Positions 13,190 to 27,834 are shown, counted from the first letter of the stretch. The stretch is 64,000 bases of DNA from Acanthacorydalis orientalis (GCA_034766995.1 CM068314.1:12645201-12709200), one strand, 5' to 3'. The notes: generated by a model from the letters alone, not told the origin. Program-made: numbers and translations.

Positions 13190-13549
13190 GTCGAATGTAA
13201 AATATTAAAAAAGCTCATATAGATTTGTTTTGAAACGAGAATAGATCTAAAACATTAATTTAAAAATCTCAACGTTCAATAAACGACCAAAACAAGACAA
13301 CCTTTATCTTAAATTCGATACTTATTTTTTGCTTAGTGAATACGGTATACTTAGTGACTATTCAGAGAAAAGGACAATAAAATATTTATATTATTTTCAA
13401 ATTTTGCATACTCGATTATAATTTATTTTTTTTAATATAACTATATTTTTAATACAACTGTTTTTAAATGTCAGCATAATTTCAAAAAAAAAGAAAACAA
13501 AAATAATATATGTAAAATATTTGCACGTAAAATTGGACCATATATTTTA

Positions 13550-13550
13550 T

Positions 13551-13597
<47 letters not shown>
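13550..13597. repeat. Compound (AC)n(AT)n microsatellite
   Basis: Eight or so AC units pass directly into about 15 AT units. Confidence 0.95.
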
Positions 13598-13600
<3 letters not shown>

Positions 13601-13969
13601 ACATACATACATTAACAATAATTATTATATAGTGTTATTATAGAAAACAGACAAAAGTAACTTTAATTATTCGGTGATGAATAGTTATATCTTAATTATT
13701 CATATAAAAAAGTTAATGCCTTTGTAAAAATAAAAAGTAAGCTCTAAAATATAAAATTCTTACAAACTGTTTTTCGCTGATCATGAATGTTAATTTTGAA
13801 ACATTGTAAAATAAGAATAACATTTTCTATAAATTATTCCATACTCTTAAAATTCCATTCCTTCCAAATTTTCATAATCGTGTATCCTCCGTTCATTAAA
13901 TCAATTAAATTTCGTTTATATTTGCTGCACAAATTCTCAAAATATAATTCAATTGTCCAATGTTCGATA

Positions 13970-14520
13970 CCTTTTAAAAAAAGTGACATCGCCAGGCAAT
14001 TTTAATAACAACGAGCTTTTCTGAATAAAACCAGTTGGTTAAATAAGCTCTTTCGCAAATCTTCAATTGAGTTAGACATGGCGACGCTGGCGACGTCCAT
14101 ACCAATGTGCGACATGAGCAACCATGCTGTGTTTTCGGCCGTGGCTTTATCATTAATGAAGGGATTAGCATGCACGCTCTCGTTGTTATAATGTTATTAA
14201 TGTTTTCGGTCTGTCGCCACTCGCGGGATACGCTCAACACCTCACACCATCATTTAAGAACCCACAGGCTCCTATACATACATTGCTACGCAGATGATTC
14301 TATCTCGATGTCTCGCCTACCCCGTCTATCCAGTTGATACTCACTTCCGCTAACTAAGCTCTGAATAACTGGATATTTCTACGCTTTCACGTATTCACTT
14401 AGCAGACAAAGCAGTGTCCACAGACAAAAATCTGAAAAAATACTACCGCTTTTTAACGACGGTCAACATATGTGAATCCTGACTAATGTAATACAGGGTA
14501 ATTCCGAGCAGTTACGTTTG
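13970..14520. other. GC-richer island, overlapping short open frames, no gene recognised
   Basis: Two open frames overlap on opposite strands (plus 14107-14337, minus 14240-13974), which is common by chance where GC content rises. Neither translation resembles a protein family I know, and neither has convincing splice borders. It may be conserved noncoding DNA. Confidence 0.25.
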
Positions 14521-15934
14521 TTAGTGGGAAAAATTAAATTAAAATCATTGTATGCTCGAAAAATACAACAAAACTAAACTTGTTGCATAACGGTTAGTTG
14601 TACCTCGATACATCTATCTTCGTATTTACATCTCCATTTTTAATTCAAGCAAAATTTTATTAAACGAATCCCTATATTGTTACTAATCCACCTTATGACA
14701 GAGTAAAAAAAAACGAAATACATTAATTTAAATTATAATTTATGATATCAAATATAATTCATTCTATATAATAAATTGTTAACTCAGTTTGACATTTATT
14801 AAGTATATGAATATCACGTTTATTTAAACGAAAATATATTAAGAATAATTCTCGCTTTCATATTATTTTTTCATACAAGTAAAAAATAAATTTTGTATTT
14901 GAAATTAAATTATATACAAAAATACTTCAATAACTTTCTTTGAAGAAAATAACATTTACATTGAAATATAAATAAGAAATTGAAAGTGAAAAATAATATA
15001 TTTAGATATTTTTTATAAATTTATACAACTTCTTTTGTATTTAAATAAACAATGAAAAACTTTTAAATTATAAAACAATTATTTATATCAAAAATACTGG
15101 TAACATTAAAGAAATCGATTTTGTAACATTTTTAAAATATATATGAGAAATGATCAAACTGCGCGAAAGAAACGCGCGTGCAATTTTTATCTCTAATTTG
15201 TAATCTTATAAACAGTTTTTATTAATTGTATTAAAAATAATATTATTCCATATATTAAATTAATATATATTATAATTATTATTATATATTAATATTTTAT
15301 ATATAATATTATTCCATATATTAGAATAAATATAATATATAATTAGAGAATGAATTTAAAAAAATATATTAGTGTCATATATTCAATTGATATTTCTTAT
15401 GATTTAAAATAAGATTCATAATATATTTTTCGTAATGTGGCTAAATCTACTTTCACAAATGAATTCTTCACTCAAATTATAAAAAAATTCTGATCAAATA
15501 TATTCACTAATTGATTATATTGATCATTTTTATCGTTACTGATATTCACTTCGACGGTAATCCTATCAATCTCAAAAAAATAAGGCATAGAAAATAAAGA
15601 AGAGGTCTGTCTATACTCCAGTTTCATGAAAATACTTTTTTACAGTTAAAGACACTTGAAATAGTTTTAAATATTTATTTAAAAAATATTTTTTGGAATA
15701 TCTAATAAACATACAAAATTATTTTAAATAAATTTTAATTTGAAAAAAAATTGTATTTACTTTATATCTCTACAGAAAAGTAATTGATTAAACAAGATTT
15801 TTTTTATCTAAAAATTATTCTTTTTCTTTATAAAACAAAACGGCTCAAAAAATACATCCGGAATTGATATTTCTAAAATAAATTAACAATATAAGAAAAA
15901 TTGGCGAAAGTAACAATGAAAATGAGAAAATGAT

Positions 15935-15971
<37 letters not shown>

Positions 15972-16139
15972 TGTATATGTAGGATAGAGTTTGTGCAAAA
16001 TAAATTTTCATTACTATGATAACAAACATAAGGTCCTTAAACTTCTGTGTGTTTACGTACATTACAATATATTAACTTTGTTATAAGTATAAATGGAAAA
16101 TATAAACTACACGTATAATACGCACTATCAATAATGTGT
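14521..16139. other. AT-rich stretch without recognisable gene
   Basis: No gene. A 21-bp direct repeat starting ATAATATTATTCC occurs at 15237-15257 and 15303-15323. Confidence 0.4.
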
Positions 16140-16470
16140 CATCGTGTCTAATTCAAAAAGCTATGTCTTAGATTCAAACTCACGCCCTTCTAGACGTATA
16201 TATGTATATACAGATACATATAAATAAATAGGAGCGTCAGATAAAACAGTAGTTACATTGTGTGTATTGCATGTAATTTATAGCATTTGCCGTGAGCTTA
16301 AAAGCCGCACATTCCATGAGTAATTCAGTGTCTGGAGCTTTGTGGCGTCCCTTGGAGCTTTGGCTCCAGCTTGCGTTGTTCCCTCACGTCCCTACCAAAA
16401 GAGTTGGCTGCCAGTTGCTTACCGACTGGCACGACCATATTACACTCTAGGTATTCACAGTAGAAGAATT
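16140..16470. other. GC-richer island with an imperfect hairpin
   Basis: The stretch around 16333-16372 contains CTGGAGC and GCTCCAG as inverted copies, about 24 nt apart, with a tighter GGAGCTTTGGCTCC stem inside. No open frame of note occurs. Function unknown. Confidence 0.25.
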
Positions 16471-17581
16471 CATTTGCTAGTATATCTATTTCAATTTTGT
16501 AATTAATATAAATTATATTCTTTTTTTTAAAAAAAATAATAAGTAGCTTAAATTATTTATACTCACAATATGAGACAATATTCTTGTAAAATACTTTAAT
16601 AAAAATTTTTAAAAATATACTACGGCATTGAATATAATATAAGGAAATTTATAAGTTGTATTCCATAATTTTTTTAAAAAATATATAGAAAATATTTCAT
16701 TTTTATCAATCTCAAAATACTTTTCATTGCGTTTTTATATATTTCAATTAAATTTAAGACATATGTTTAAAGTTAGTGATTGTTATATTATTAAACAACC
16801 TTTTCAACGTTATTTCCTAATATGTTCAAATTTAATTTACCTTAATTACACAAAAGAAAAATGTGATTTTATCGCGAGTTGAATAACACAATTCAGTCAT
16901 AAATAAGTTTCTTAAAAATTATTCTTTAATTTAATAAATATATTTATTAATTGTCTCATTAGTTTAAGTTGTAAATTGATTTCTATTTTTTTATAAGTAC
17001 CAAAAAATATAGTATATATCATAAATCCTACTTTATTTAAAAATATTATTCAAGTATATATTTTATAAGAAATATTTAACATATTATTTCAATAAAAATC
17101 TTACTTGATTCGTTGTAAAAAAAATATTACGGACCTTTTTTAAATTCACAAATAGTAAATGTAAATTTATCTTTGTTACACATTTCTGGTGTCAACTGCA
17201 TGTCATATTTATCTACATATAATTTTTCTACATGAAAACTGGCCCTACACAAGCTAACCAAATTTAAACTCGTGAATTAATGACAGAACAACTACATATT
17301 TTTCACTTGACCACTACTATTCATGTTTGGAAAATGAATTCATCATCCTCTTCAAAAACATACCCATTCTTCGATATTGTAAGCTTTTTTTATTCTATGA
17401 ATTTCGTTTTCATTCATTTTTAAAAATAATTTATAATGAAATTATTTTTATATTTTTGTTTAAAAAAAGATTAAATCTATCGAGTCTTAAAATGTTTCTC
17501 GAAAATAAATAAAAAACTTTGTTACACATGGGCTTCGTTCATAGTAGAAAGTAAATAAATTATTAATTATTATACACATAC

Positions 17582-17627
<46 letters not shown>

Positions 17628-19241
17628 GAAATAGAGAAAAGATAAGGAATAACTGGACAAAATTACAATTAGAAAGCTTCACTACTGTACATTGTATATG
17701 TATGTACCGGCCATACTCTAGAGTCATCTTGTGGTACGTAGACAATGTCTTCTTGGGATTCAGCGGCGGCGCAAAGCTGTGTCGTCCTCATCAGATGCGG
17801 AAAACTAATCTAAATCTGTCATGAAGCCAATTAATCTGTTGAACAACTTCAATAAATAAACTTTATTAGCTTACCTGTACTTAACTATATAAACAGGTCA
17901 ATGGTTGTATGCATATGTTTTTATTTTCCCTTGATATTTACAACCGGTGTTAATTTAATAAAATACAAATTTACACTATTATATATTTGTTATTTATTAA
18001 ATAATTTACTTTGAAATATTTTCTAAATGCATTTTTATACAAATTAAAAAATATATACTAAATGGCTATTGATGACAACACAGCCTGCGTGCATTCCTTA
18101 TTATTTTACCTGAACATTTTTTTTTTAAATATTTAAATGCTATTTTTATTTGTATTTTTTTATTATTTTCATTAACTGTTTTTTCTCTTTCCAAAAGTTA
18201 TTTCAAAGGTATCAAAATATACTTAATATGTCACATATATATGTAACAATAGATTAAATATATTCTATACAATAAAATTTAATTAAATGTACAATTAAAA
18301 TGTAAATGAAAATATTGAGTATACATTAAATCACTTTGTACACAATGTAGACTTTATAAACGGCGGCCTTTTTTGTAGCGTACGTGACAATAGAATTTCA
18401 AATAAACGGATACAATGTTGCATCGCAGAGTTTCTGTTAGTAGAAGCAAATGTTTTTGCCAAATGACAACAAAACACGATACCCCACTTACATAATGTTA
18501 ACAGCTGTATATATTACATAACTACTACATAGTTAAAATGATAATGGTTACTCTAACAAATGTCTAAGTCGTGTGTAAGAAAGTTAAACTAAAGTTCATT
18601 TCAAGAAACTTTATGCAAATATTGTGATTTATACTATTTATGTGAAAATTATATGTATACTAAACTTTTTTTTACTTTTGTTTTAGTTAAATATTTTAAT
18701 AAATATACAATTGCATTTAAGTAAAGATTGTAAAGAAATAATATTGAAGTTCTACGTGAGATTAAGATTTACACAAAGTCTATATACTGATAGTTAACAC
18801 TTAGTATTTTAGTTAATTATTGGAAAAAAATCATTATAAAATTACATTTTGGCTAATATATGTAAAAAATAATATCTTTTGTTATTAAATGTAGATATAT
18901 TTTATACATTATATGTTAACAAAATACTTTCGAAAAATTAATCAAACAAACGCAAGGAAATGATTAAATAAATAATTTTATATTAATAGAATATTTTTGT
19001 ATAAATTTACTATTTTTGAAAAACCAATTATATAATTGTTTTACTCTTTTATTAAAAGTGAATATTTTAAATTATACTCTTAAAATTCATAAAATGTTAT
19101 TAAATATTTTTTATATCAAATCGTTATGATAAGTATAATAAAAAATCATCTACTTCAATCAATTATGTAAAACATTATAAACAATATTATTGATAAATAT
19201 TGTTGAAAAGAAAATAATGGATATATTTAAAAAAAAGATTT

Positions 19242-19295
<54 letters not shown>

Positions 19296-19954
19296 GTGCG
19301 CATATATTGTATACAAACTGTGTGTGAATTTACCTGTGCATTGAGGGTATGGAATATGTTGTTGAAAAAATATTAGCCTTTTTACATGAAACAATAATAA
19401 GCTAAAAAAAATATGAGAAGCTGAAATTTTTAAATAACACAATTTAGGAAAATATAAACAAACGGCACAAAATAATCCTATTGTGAAATCATGAAAAATT
19501 CATAATGCAGCCGGAGCACAAACGAGAATGCTTACTCCATCTTATCCATCTGACGTATTGTTGACACATTAACCTCCCACTACCGTAAAGTGTCCGCATT
19601 TACATATGAAAACACTTTCAGCATAGAGCTATATCTGTAAGTATGTTTTTCACACAGTTCTACAGCTGAATTTTGCGATAAGAGGCCGAGGGCAGCGCGG
19701 AAAACGTGCGATCGCGACTATATTACGTTACTAGCAATTGTAATTTGTTATCATCGCGTTTAATAAGTTTTTTTTTTAAACTGCGAATGGTATTTTGTTT
19801 TATTACCGTTATTGTTTGTATTAGAATATGTAAATTGCATTTTTATTACATTGCATGAAATATGTATGATAAAAAATATGTATCTTACATTTACACGCAT
19901 TACTTCATACATACAAAAGTAAATATAACTGTCTTTCTCTATATATCTCTCTCT

Positions 19955-20004
<50 letters not shown>

Positions 20005-20264
20005 TAACTAAAAATAATCTTAAGATATTTACATTAAAATATAAATTACAAAAATAAATTACAAAAAAGTGTAAATAATGCATAACTTTCAAAATTTATA
20101 TAAAATGCTTTTCCTATTGTTGTTCATTACTAATAAATGTGACTTTTGAAATAAAGATTATGTTCAGATATATTAATAAGTTGGAACGTAGGTAAATTAT
20201 TTCATATCCAAGCCGCACCTTTCCTTTAGAATCTCTCCTCTTTACATTTAAATATTAAACAACA

Positions 20265-20305
<41 letters not shown>

Positions 20306-21692
20306 TAATTTTTTAAACAGTACAGTATTATACAGTTGTTATAAATAAGAAAAATATAGAATGTTAAAGTCAATGAACTGATAGTACCATATTTTATTTT
20401 AAAGAAAAGTAATATAAATATAAAAACTCAAGCCAATTAGTATCCTATTTTTCAAAACTAAATAGGAAGAATTGATGATCTCTTCTTTTGAACATTATTA
20501 GACACTGATCAATTATCCCATCAAAATTTATCTCCTTTCCATATTCAATTGAAATGAAATCCACATTTTTCAATCTTTTTTAACAGATTTTTTTTATCTA
20601 TTTCAGTCTGGAATATGTCTTTTTCATAATGAAATAAACAGAATTAAAAAAATATATCACACACAATATCAACCTTAGAATATATACACATTTTAAACAA
20701 ATTCCATAAATTGCAACATTGTTCATTTATTTAAATATTAAAAGCTGATTTAATTAGCTTCCAAATGTCTGATAAGCTATGAAATATCCACACTGATATT
20801 TCCATCAAATAATTCATCGAAAATCTGAGTTAAACATGAAATAAATTTCCGAAGTGTTCAACTGAATAACGATGAACATTGAAAACATTTTATAGCTATA
20901 TTTTATTACTTGTAATGTTATGATATCCATTATTTTTATTCCTATTGATTCTGATATTTTATTCTGATTGATTACTGGTAATCCCCTATATTTTATATGA
21001 ATCATTTCAGCAGGTTTAGACACGTATGGAGTTACCAGATATTAGAGTTATTGTAGAATTATTTGTCGAAAATCACCTAATGAAACTTGAGCGAATTTTC
21101 TCCATTGTCTTAAAACTCTAATCTCTAATTCTTGATAGCATATCAAAGTCATGATACAAATAAGAATGTTTCGAAAAGAGATGTCAATTTTTTTGGTGAA
21201 CTTTTCATTTGATTTGAAAACTTATATTGAAATTGCAAATCTTTCTCCCAATTATACCTAGAGCAGGCAGATTCTTTATAAACCTTCTTGGAACGCACTG
21301 CACACAAATAAATGAATTTATCATTAATATATATATATATATATATATATTAGTAAATAAGAAAAAAAATCCATCGATAATTTTTTAAGAAAAAATCAGT
21401 CTTTATTTCTATGATTTTACCAATTTATGATACATACGACACTTCTAAAGTACAATAAAACGTTATTAATACTATAAACTCTTCGAATTTTCGATTTAAT
21501 TAAAAAAATTGATTATTTTACTATATTAAAATTTAATTCATATTAGTTAATCAAACGAGTTCTGTCTGATATATTTTATTTAAAAATTTGAAAGATATAA
21601 ATCATAACTTTTAATATTATTATATTACTTTATGTGCACAGAACCTTACATCCCCCGTCACAAACATGTATTTATGTGTATATATTTGTGTG

Positions 21693-21739
<47 letters not shown>

Positions 21740-22257
21740 GCCTTTTTAGACGGGTTAGGGTTAGAAAATGTATACATTTCTGCTCATACGAACAATAATA
21801 ACAAGAGTATCTCATGAGAATAAAAAGATGAAAAACATTTAAATTAAAATGAAGCCGATGAAAAATATCCAACAAAAAAAAATCTGAAATAATACAAACC
21901 GCATGCAAGCCGCAACCGAGGGTAAAAAATAGTATAAACAATAATACAAATTCAAATTTTTGAGTAAATTGTGGTGAAACGCAACGTGCAGAAGCCATAA
22001 AACGAATTAAAATATGGTATATTACGAAGGGAGGTACATAACAAACTCGCATATGATCACTGTTTACCATATGCTTATACCAGGACACGCAAGAGTTGTG
22101 GGCAGTTCGTGTGCAGGGACGTTGTTAGACATTGTTTGACCGCTGTAGTTAATGCAGTTTTTTTTTTGGTAATTGTTGCATAAGGTGTCACTTTTAATAA
22201 ATATTTTTTATACAATAGCTTTTTTCACATATATAGTAGTGTAGGTGTGTATATATA

Positions 22258-22322
<65 letters not shown>

Positions 22323-22967
22323 TCATAAGAATTATTAATCATTTTACAATATTTTCGTTGCATAAAATACTTACATAATATCAAAGAATAAATTACTTTA
22401 ATATCATTTAACATATAATTTGGAACAAAAATCTTTTAAATTATACTTAAAATACAATTGTATTTCAAAAAAAAACAGTTTAAAAATACAAGTTTTTTTT
22501 AAAAAATATAAAATGAAAAAAAGAAAAACGTTTTCTAATGTAAGCCAATAAGTCATAGTTCATCAGTCAAAGGCTATGTTTATCGATGGCTGCTCCTCTA
22601 TCAATAATATAAAAATGTGTTTAATCCAAATTAGCGTAAATGAACTGTATTCTGATTTAAACTTTAAGTGTTATTTCCTCAATAGTCAAAATCATAGATT
22701 AACTTCATGTTAACTTCGATATTGAAATGTTGTATAACTTTTCGAGAATTATTTAAATGAATTTTTATATTTTCTAAACTGTAAATGATTTAAAAACATT
22801 TGGTTTTATATACATGAAAAGTTTAATTATTAAGTTGATAAGATAAAATTACTGTTTTTGTTTTCTGAATTATGGCCTTAATTTTTTTCAGTAAATTTGT
22901 CATTTCATCGTGTTTAATTTAAAATGCATTTTTCGGTCTGTATTTTGATAACATTAAATTTAGTTTT
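16471..22967. other. AT-rich stretch with small GC-richer patches
   Basis: No recognisable gene. GC-richer patches occur at 17690-17830, 18355-18500, 19490-19760 (the most CpG-rich of these) and 21880-22180. A 69-codon minus-strand frame at 21023-20814 belongs to a non-TA stretch (20440-21300) that might be an old transposon or receptor-like remnant, but I cannot assign it. Confidence 0.3.
22241..22319. repeat. Long (TA)n microsatellite
   Basis: A TA run interrupted once by TTATTTAT near 22261. The pure part from 22266 is 54 bp. Confidence 0.95.
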
Positions 22968-23390
22968 ATTATTAATTTATTTCAAGTTAGCTATTGAATT
23001 AAAGATTGAAAAGAAACAAGTAAGAGCAATTTTTTGTATGAGTTCGAAACGTGTGGTAAAGCAACAGAAACTGTTCGTAAACTAAACGATGCTTTTGGTG
23101 TGGGTACTATTAAGGAACGCACGGTGCAATGGTGGTTCCAAAAATTTGGTGCTGTGGACGAGAGTCTTATGATGAAGAAGGTTACAGGCGTCCTTCTTCA
23201 GTTCATAACGACCAACTGAAGACGTCAGTTGAATCAGAACCACACACACCAATTAGAGAGCTTGCACAAAAGTTAGGTGTTAGTTATCTAACAGTTCTGA
23301 ACCACTTTAAACAGCGAGGAAAATCAAAAAAGAGAAAAATGTGTATGAATTTGAAGGTCATAAACCGCAATTATTTTTCTACCAGCCTAA
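22968..23390 (+). pseudogene. Mariner transposon, internally deleted copy B
   Basis: This copy has the best-preserved HTH region of the three. It is read in two overlapping frames (23034-23219, then 23129-23404), which shows a one- or two-base indel near 23160-23180. The encoded pieces are KATETVRKLNDAFGVGTIKE, RTVQWWFQKF, then SVHNDQLKTSVESEPHT and IRELAQKLGVSYLTVLNHFK, typical of the two helix-turn-helix motifs of mariner transposases. After a GKSKK-like linker it runs at once into the 3' terminal inverted repeat (23359-23390, ending CCAGCCTAA). The catalytic domain is absent. Confidence 0.87.
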
Positions 23391-23999
23391 TATTAAATTG
23401 TTAGAATTTATTTATTATTTTGTATGGAATCAGTCATTAAATATCATAGTGTTGTCAAACAATGTTTACAATATACAAAATCTATACCTAAATTTTCTGT
23501 AAAAGATACAGAAAAATCTCTGTTTTGATTTTTCTCAACCCTGGTAGTATTAAGATGATGGCATCGCCATTGAAATACGCTTAAACATTTTTGAACAGAA
23601 AAATTTAATGTAGTTTGTAGTAGGATGCGACAGTAATTCATTAAGGGGGTAAATATTGACTTTTATTTTTATTTATTATTATTAAATATAAGCAATTATT
23701 TTTCTTAATAAAAATAAATCATTCAGTGAATGGGTCTATCTACCTATCTAAGTATCTGCAATATGAAATAAGTAGCAAAAACTCTATTTAAATTTCCTGT
23801 TATAAATTTCATGAAAAATCCACGCAACTATAAATAAAAGAGACTTTTGTTGAGATTTTAATAGATTGCACAAACTATACGCATTAGTTTATTGTCAGTT
23901 TAAGTGATTTTTTTAAAATTCAGAACATTTAGTGTTGTCCGCTTAAAAGTAATTATAATATGAATAATAGATTCGATTGGCTTTGAGCACGGTCCTGCA

Positions 24000-24340
24000 C
24001 TAAATAGTGTTTGTTTTCGTATGTGTGTGGACATATGCGTGAGCTCGTGCAAGAGAGAGCTGTAGTTGTAGATACGCAAGTATGTCTGCAGAGTGTCGTT
24101 CGAAATACGTCACATCGCAGCATGTAACAACAACACCGCCAGTGTTCAGGGATTTGAGTATATTAAAAGTACATGTACGAACATGTATGCACACCTCGGC
24201 TCACAGACGCATTCACCTTGTCGACTAGCATGAATCCGCGACGAGTCGTTCTGTTAATCCTTAACCAGTTGCCACCTCCATGTACCTGTCATGCGAAGGG
24301 CTAGCACGCACGTGTTAGTTAATTACTTAACACATGATTC
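24000..24340. other. GC-richer island, no gene recognised
   Basis: A 340-bp unique stretch with a 64-codon minus-strand open frame (24194-24000) that resembles nothing I know. No splice or promoter pattern is clear enough to call. Confidence 0.2.
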
Positions 24341-24980
24341 TTGCTACATTGAAAACCACATCATTTCATATTTCAAATATATTGGATATATTTATGACGA
24401 TATAAACATAACAGTGATTATATATTTTTGTTATTAATAGCTAACTGTTAATGAATTTTAAATTAAAATTACCATTGTAGGGTACACCATAATATAACTT
24501 TTTAATAATTGGTTATAAATTAATCCTATCTCTCATGGATGCGTTATTTTTGACTCTCGGTGAAGTGACATTGAAATAAATCAACGTATTATTCAAACTG
24601 AGGGTGAAAATTTAATAAGCAATGTAGCCTGACCATTTTTTAAATCAGTTTTTTTTATAAACAAATTAAAATTTAATAGTTAATAATAGTTAAACTATTT
24701 TTTAAACCATGCTTTTTGTGTAAAACAACTCCGCAAAAAAATAGATATTAAAAATATTCCATTTATATATAACACGATTAAATGTAAAGAATAACATTTT
24801 CTTAAAAAAAGTTAACCTATACAAAAGTTGTGTTTGATTTAATATTGTATACATTTTATTACAACTATCTTATAATAATAAGTATGGTTCAACTTTTTAA
24901 TAAAAATATTTTTTGCCTAAAACTTAAAATTTTTAATAAAGAAATCTTAGTCTCCTAAATGAAGTTAATTTTCTAAACGT

Positions 24981-25058
<78 letters not shown>
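24981..25058. repeat. Compound (TG)n(TA)n microsatellite, longest in the window
   Basis: Five TG units lead into about 70 bp of pure TA. Confidence 0.95.
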
Positions 25059-25060
<2 letters not shown>

Positions 25061-25199
25061 CAAGAAATGTTATCTAGCTTCGTCTACACGTAATGTGTTT
25101 ATAATTTATATTATTTTTTTATGAAAGAATATAGAATAATTTAAAAAGAAATATGCATATTCAATTAAAAATACCATATACATTATACACAATTGTAAT

Positions 25200-25760
25200 T
25201 TCGAGGTCGATCTTTGAAAATCCAATTACTGTGCCGTAAATCATCATGTAATGTGTTCTGCACTTCATACGTATGTTATATTTTTTGATTATTCATCTTT
25301 GTGATATTTCCGCCGTCACCGTATGAAATTCAAGCAACGGAACGCAATAAACGACCTTTATTTTATGGACAATGCATAATTTATGTGTGTTATAAAACAC
25401 TGTTGACATTTCCAAAACTAAATGTTAGTGACATGCAGAGGGTGCACAACGGTATAAGGGTAATTGGGTGGTGCGTTTGCAGAGCGTGCAAGCACTGACC
25501 CGTGTCGCCAATGAATACTCAGCTGGAAAATAGGGCTTTTCAGTCATTCACGTAGCATAATAATTATTATTATCATTAATGCAACAGACGTGATATATCG
25601 CTGTTATTTTTTATCATTCGGTTAGAAATTATCCGGACTAATTCTCGCTTGTCATCACTTTTCCGATTTATAAAATTATTCTCTGATAACGAAATGCAAT
25701 GCGCGTATTAAAACTCATATTTTATGTGAATTGGTTCATTTTTGAATCGTGCAACGTTCA
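25200..25760. other. GC-richer island, no gene recognised
   Basis: A unique stretch with a 65-codon plus-strand open frame (25301-25498). Neither the protein nor its borders look like a real exon. It resembles the other scattered islands of the desert and may be regulatory. Confidence 0.2.
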
Positions 25761-25863
25761 AATCGAAACGATATGTTTATTATTCAATCGTTGCACATTG
25801 AAATGCGATGGTTTTATTTTTATCTTTTAAAATTTATTCTATTTTTAAATCAGAAAACACAAG

Positions 25864-25914
<51 letters not shown>
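25864..25914. repeat. Compound (CA)n(TA)n microsatellite
   Basis: CA units pass into about 40 bp of TA. Confidence 0.95.
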
Positions 25915-25919
<5 letters not shown>

Positions 25920-26273
25920 CATGTATATGAAAATAAAAACAAATATGTCGTCTATTAAGAACAGAGATATTTTTTTTGTTAATTTATACGCACATTCAAA
26001 CATACACATTTTTTAATACAAAAAGTAAACATTTTTTTTATTGTATGCACAAATCGGTTCATTTACTAAATATTTACAGTATAAAATAATCTGTTTGTAT
26101 GTCAAAAATTTGCATTTTATGCAGGTTAATTTATTTTTTGAAATGTGCATTGCTGACACCAAAACAATGTATTTACATTTTCAACAATTTCAGATTAAAT
26201 TTTGGTATTCTATTTAATCGTTAATCTAGAAAACAGAGTAGATTTTCTCTTTTTTCACAATATACACAGAATC

Positions 26274-26276
<3 letters not shown>

Positions 26277-26319
<43 letters not shown>

Positions 26320-26355
26320 ATTATTATTATAATATATATATATTATTATTATTAA
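26277..26355. repeat. Compound (TA)n(TTA)n microsatellite
   Basis: A TA run to about 26315, then TTA repeats, a short TA run and more TTA units. Confidence 0.95.
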
Positions 26356-26779
26356 CTTAAGAATTATTTTCAGTACTTAACATGAATATATTATTTTAAT
26401 ATAGACAATTTAGAACTTCACTCATATAAAATAAGATTTGCTGTAAAGTATACTGGCATAATTTCTATTTTTTATAATTCGTTTTTTATATATTGGATGA
26501 AATTCTAAAATATAAATTGTAAGATTATTTTTTATCTTTTATAATTTCATATCTTAAAATTGTAAAATAATAAAAAATATATATATATATATACAGTTGT
26601 ATGTATCCAAGTCATACATACACTTTCATATATCAATTTAAATTGATGGAAATGTTGAATTCAATTTAACATTCTATATTTTCATAAATAAACCATTTTT
26701 TTCTAAAAATTCAAACGTTATTCGACATTCATCATACCTTGTGTATATACATACATAGAAAACTATGTATGTGTGTTTT

Positions 26780-27010
26780 TTTTTGCTCAGTTACGAGTCC
26801 CTTGGTTAAACGATGTGTAGGTATTTTCCAACGCCGCATCTTGCAGTAAACGCAGATCTCTCAGGTCCCAGTCGTTACTTTACTATGCATTAAAATGTTG
26901 CCAGTCCCTCGTTCGCATCCCACTTGAAATATTCCATCTACGACCACCCGTACACTCACAGATACTCAAACATCGCAACATCACCTGAAAATAGAATAGA
27001 CTTCAACAAT
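26780..27010. other. GC-richer island with splice-like signals on the minus strand
   Basis: On the minus strand an acceptor-like CTATTTTCAG ends near 26981, followed inside by a donor-like CT|GTGAGT about 30 bp on. Together they could mark a very small exon or be chance. No coding frame supports it. Confidence 0.2.
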
Positions 27011-27429
27011 AATGCATAATCCGTTATGCAGATTTTGACTTATTTTTTAATAGAAGCATTCTTACATTGTTTTTTTGTATTATACGTACATAGTATGAAG
27101 CGCCATGGACCAAAAACTAATATCTATAATTCATTTATTATTTCTTTAGAAATTACAATATCATTTAAATAATTCGTATTGAAGTGCGAAAAACAAAACG
27201 CTTGTGTAAAATTAAATATAAAGAGAAATATATTTCAGAACAACTACAGTAATATTTATAAATACTTACTGCAAAAAGTGTATGACTTAATTTTTTAAAA
27301 ATTATTTTTATATATACTTAAATAATACATCTGCAATCCATCTATTGTTCAGTTATTCAAACATCTATTTTGAGAATAATTATCTGTTTATCAATTTTAA
27401 TGACAGCGTTTAAAGAATAAATGATATTA

Positions 27430-27834
27430 ATTTATTATTAATTTTGCTTCAAATTCGGCTATTGAATTAAAGATGGAAAGGAAATAAATAAGAGCATTTT
27501 TTGTATGAGTTGAAAACAGGTGTTAAAGCAGTAAAAACTGCTCGTAAACTTAATGGTGCTTATGGTATGGGTACTATTAAGGAACGTACGGTGTAAATGG
27601 TGGTTCTAAAAATTTCATGGGGACAAGAGCCTTGAAGATGAAGAAGGTCACGGGCGTCCTTCTTCAGTTCATAACGACCAACTGAAGATGATAGTTGAAT
27701 CAGAACCAAGCACGACAATTCGAGAGCTTACACAAAAGTTAGGCGTTAGTTCTGAACCATTTAAAACCACTTAAATTAAAAAATGTATATGAATTTGAAG
27801 GTCATAAACCGCAATTATTTTTCTACCAACCTAA
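27430..27834 (+). pseudogene. Mariner transposon, internally deleted copy C
   Basis: Third member of the same family, homologous to copies A and B from about 30 bp upstream of the old start codon through to the 3' terminal inverted repeat (27804-27834, ending CCAACCTAA). It is the most decayed. A stop follows the ERTV motif near 27594, frames shift after it, and bases are missing in the second helix-turn-helix motif. It keeps the same jump from the HTH linker to the 3' end, so the deletion predates the spread of these copies. Confidence 0.83.
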
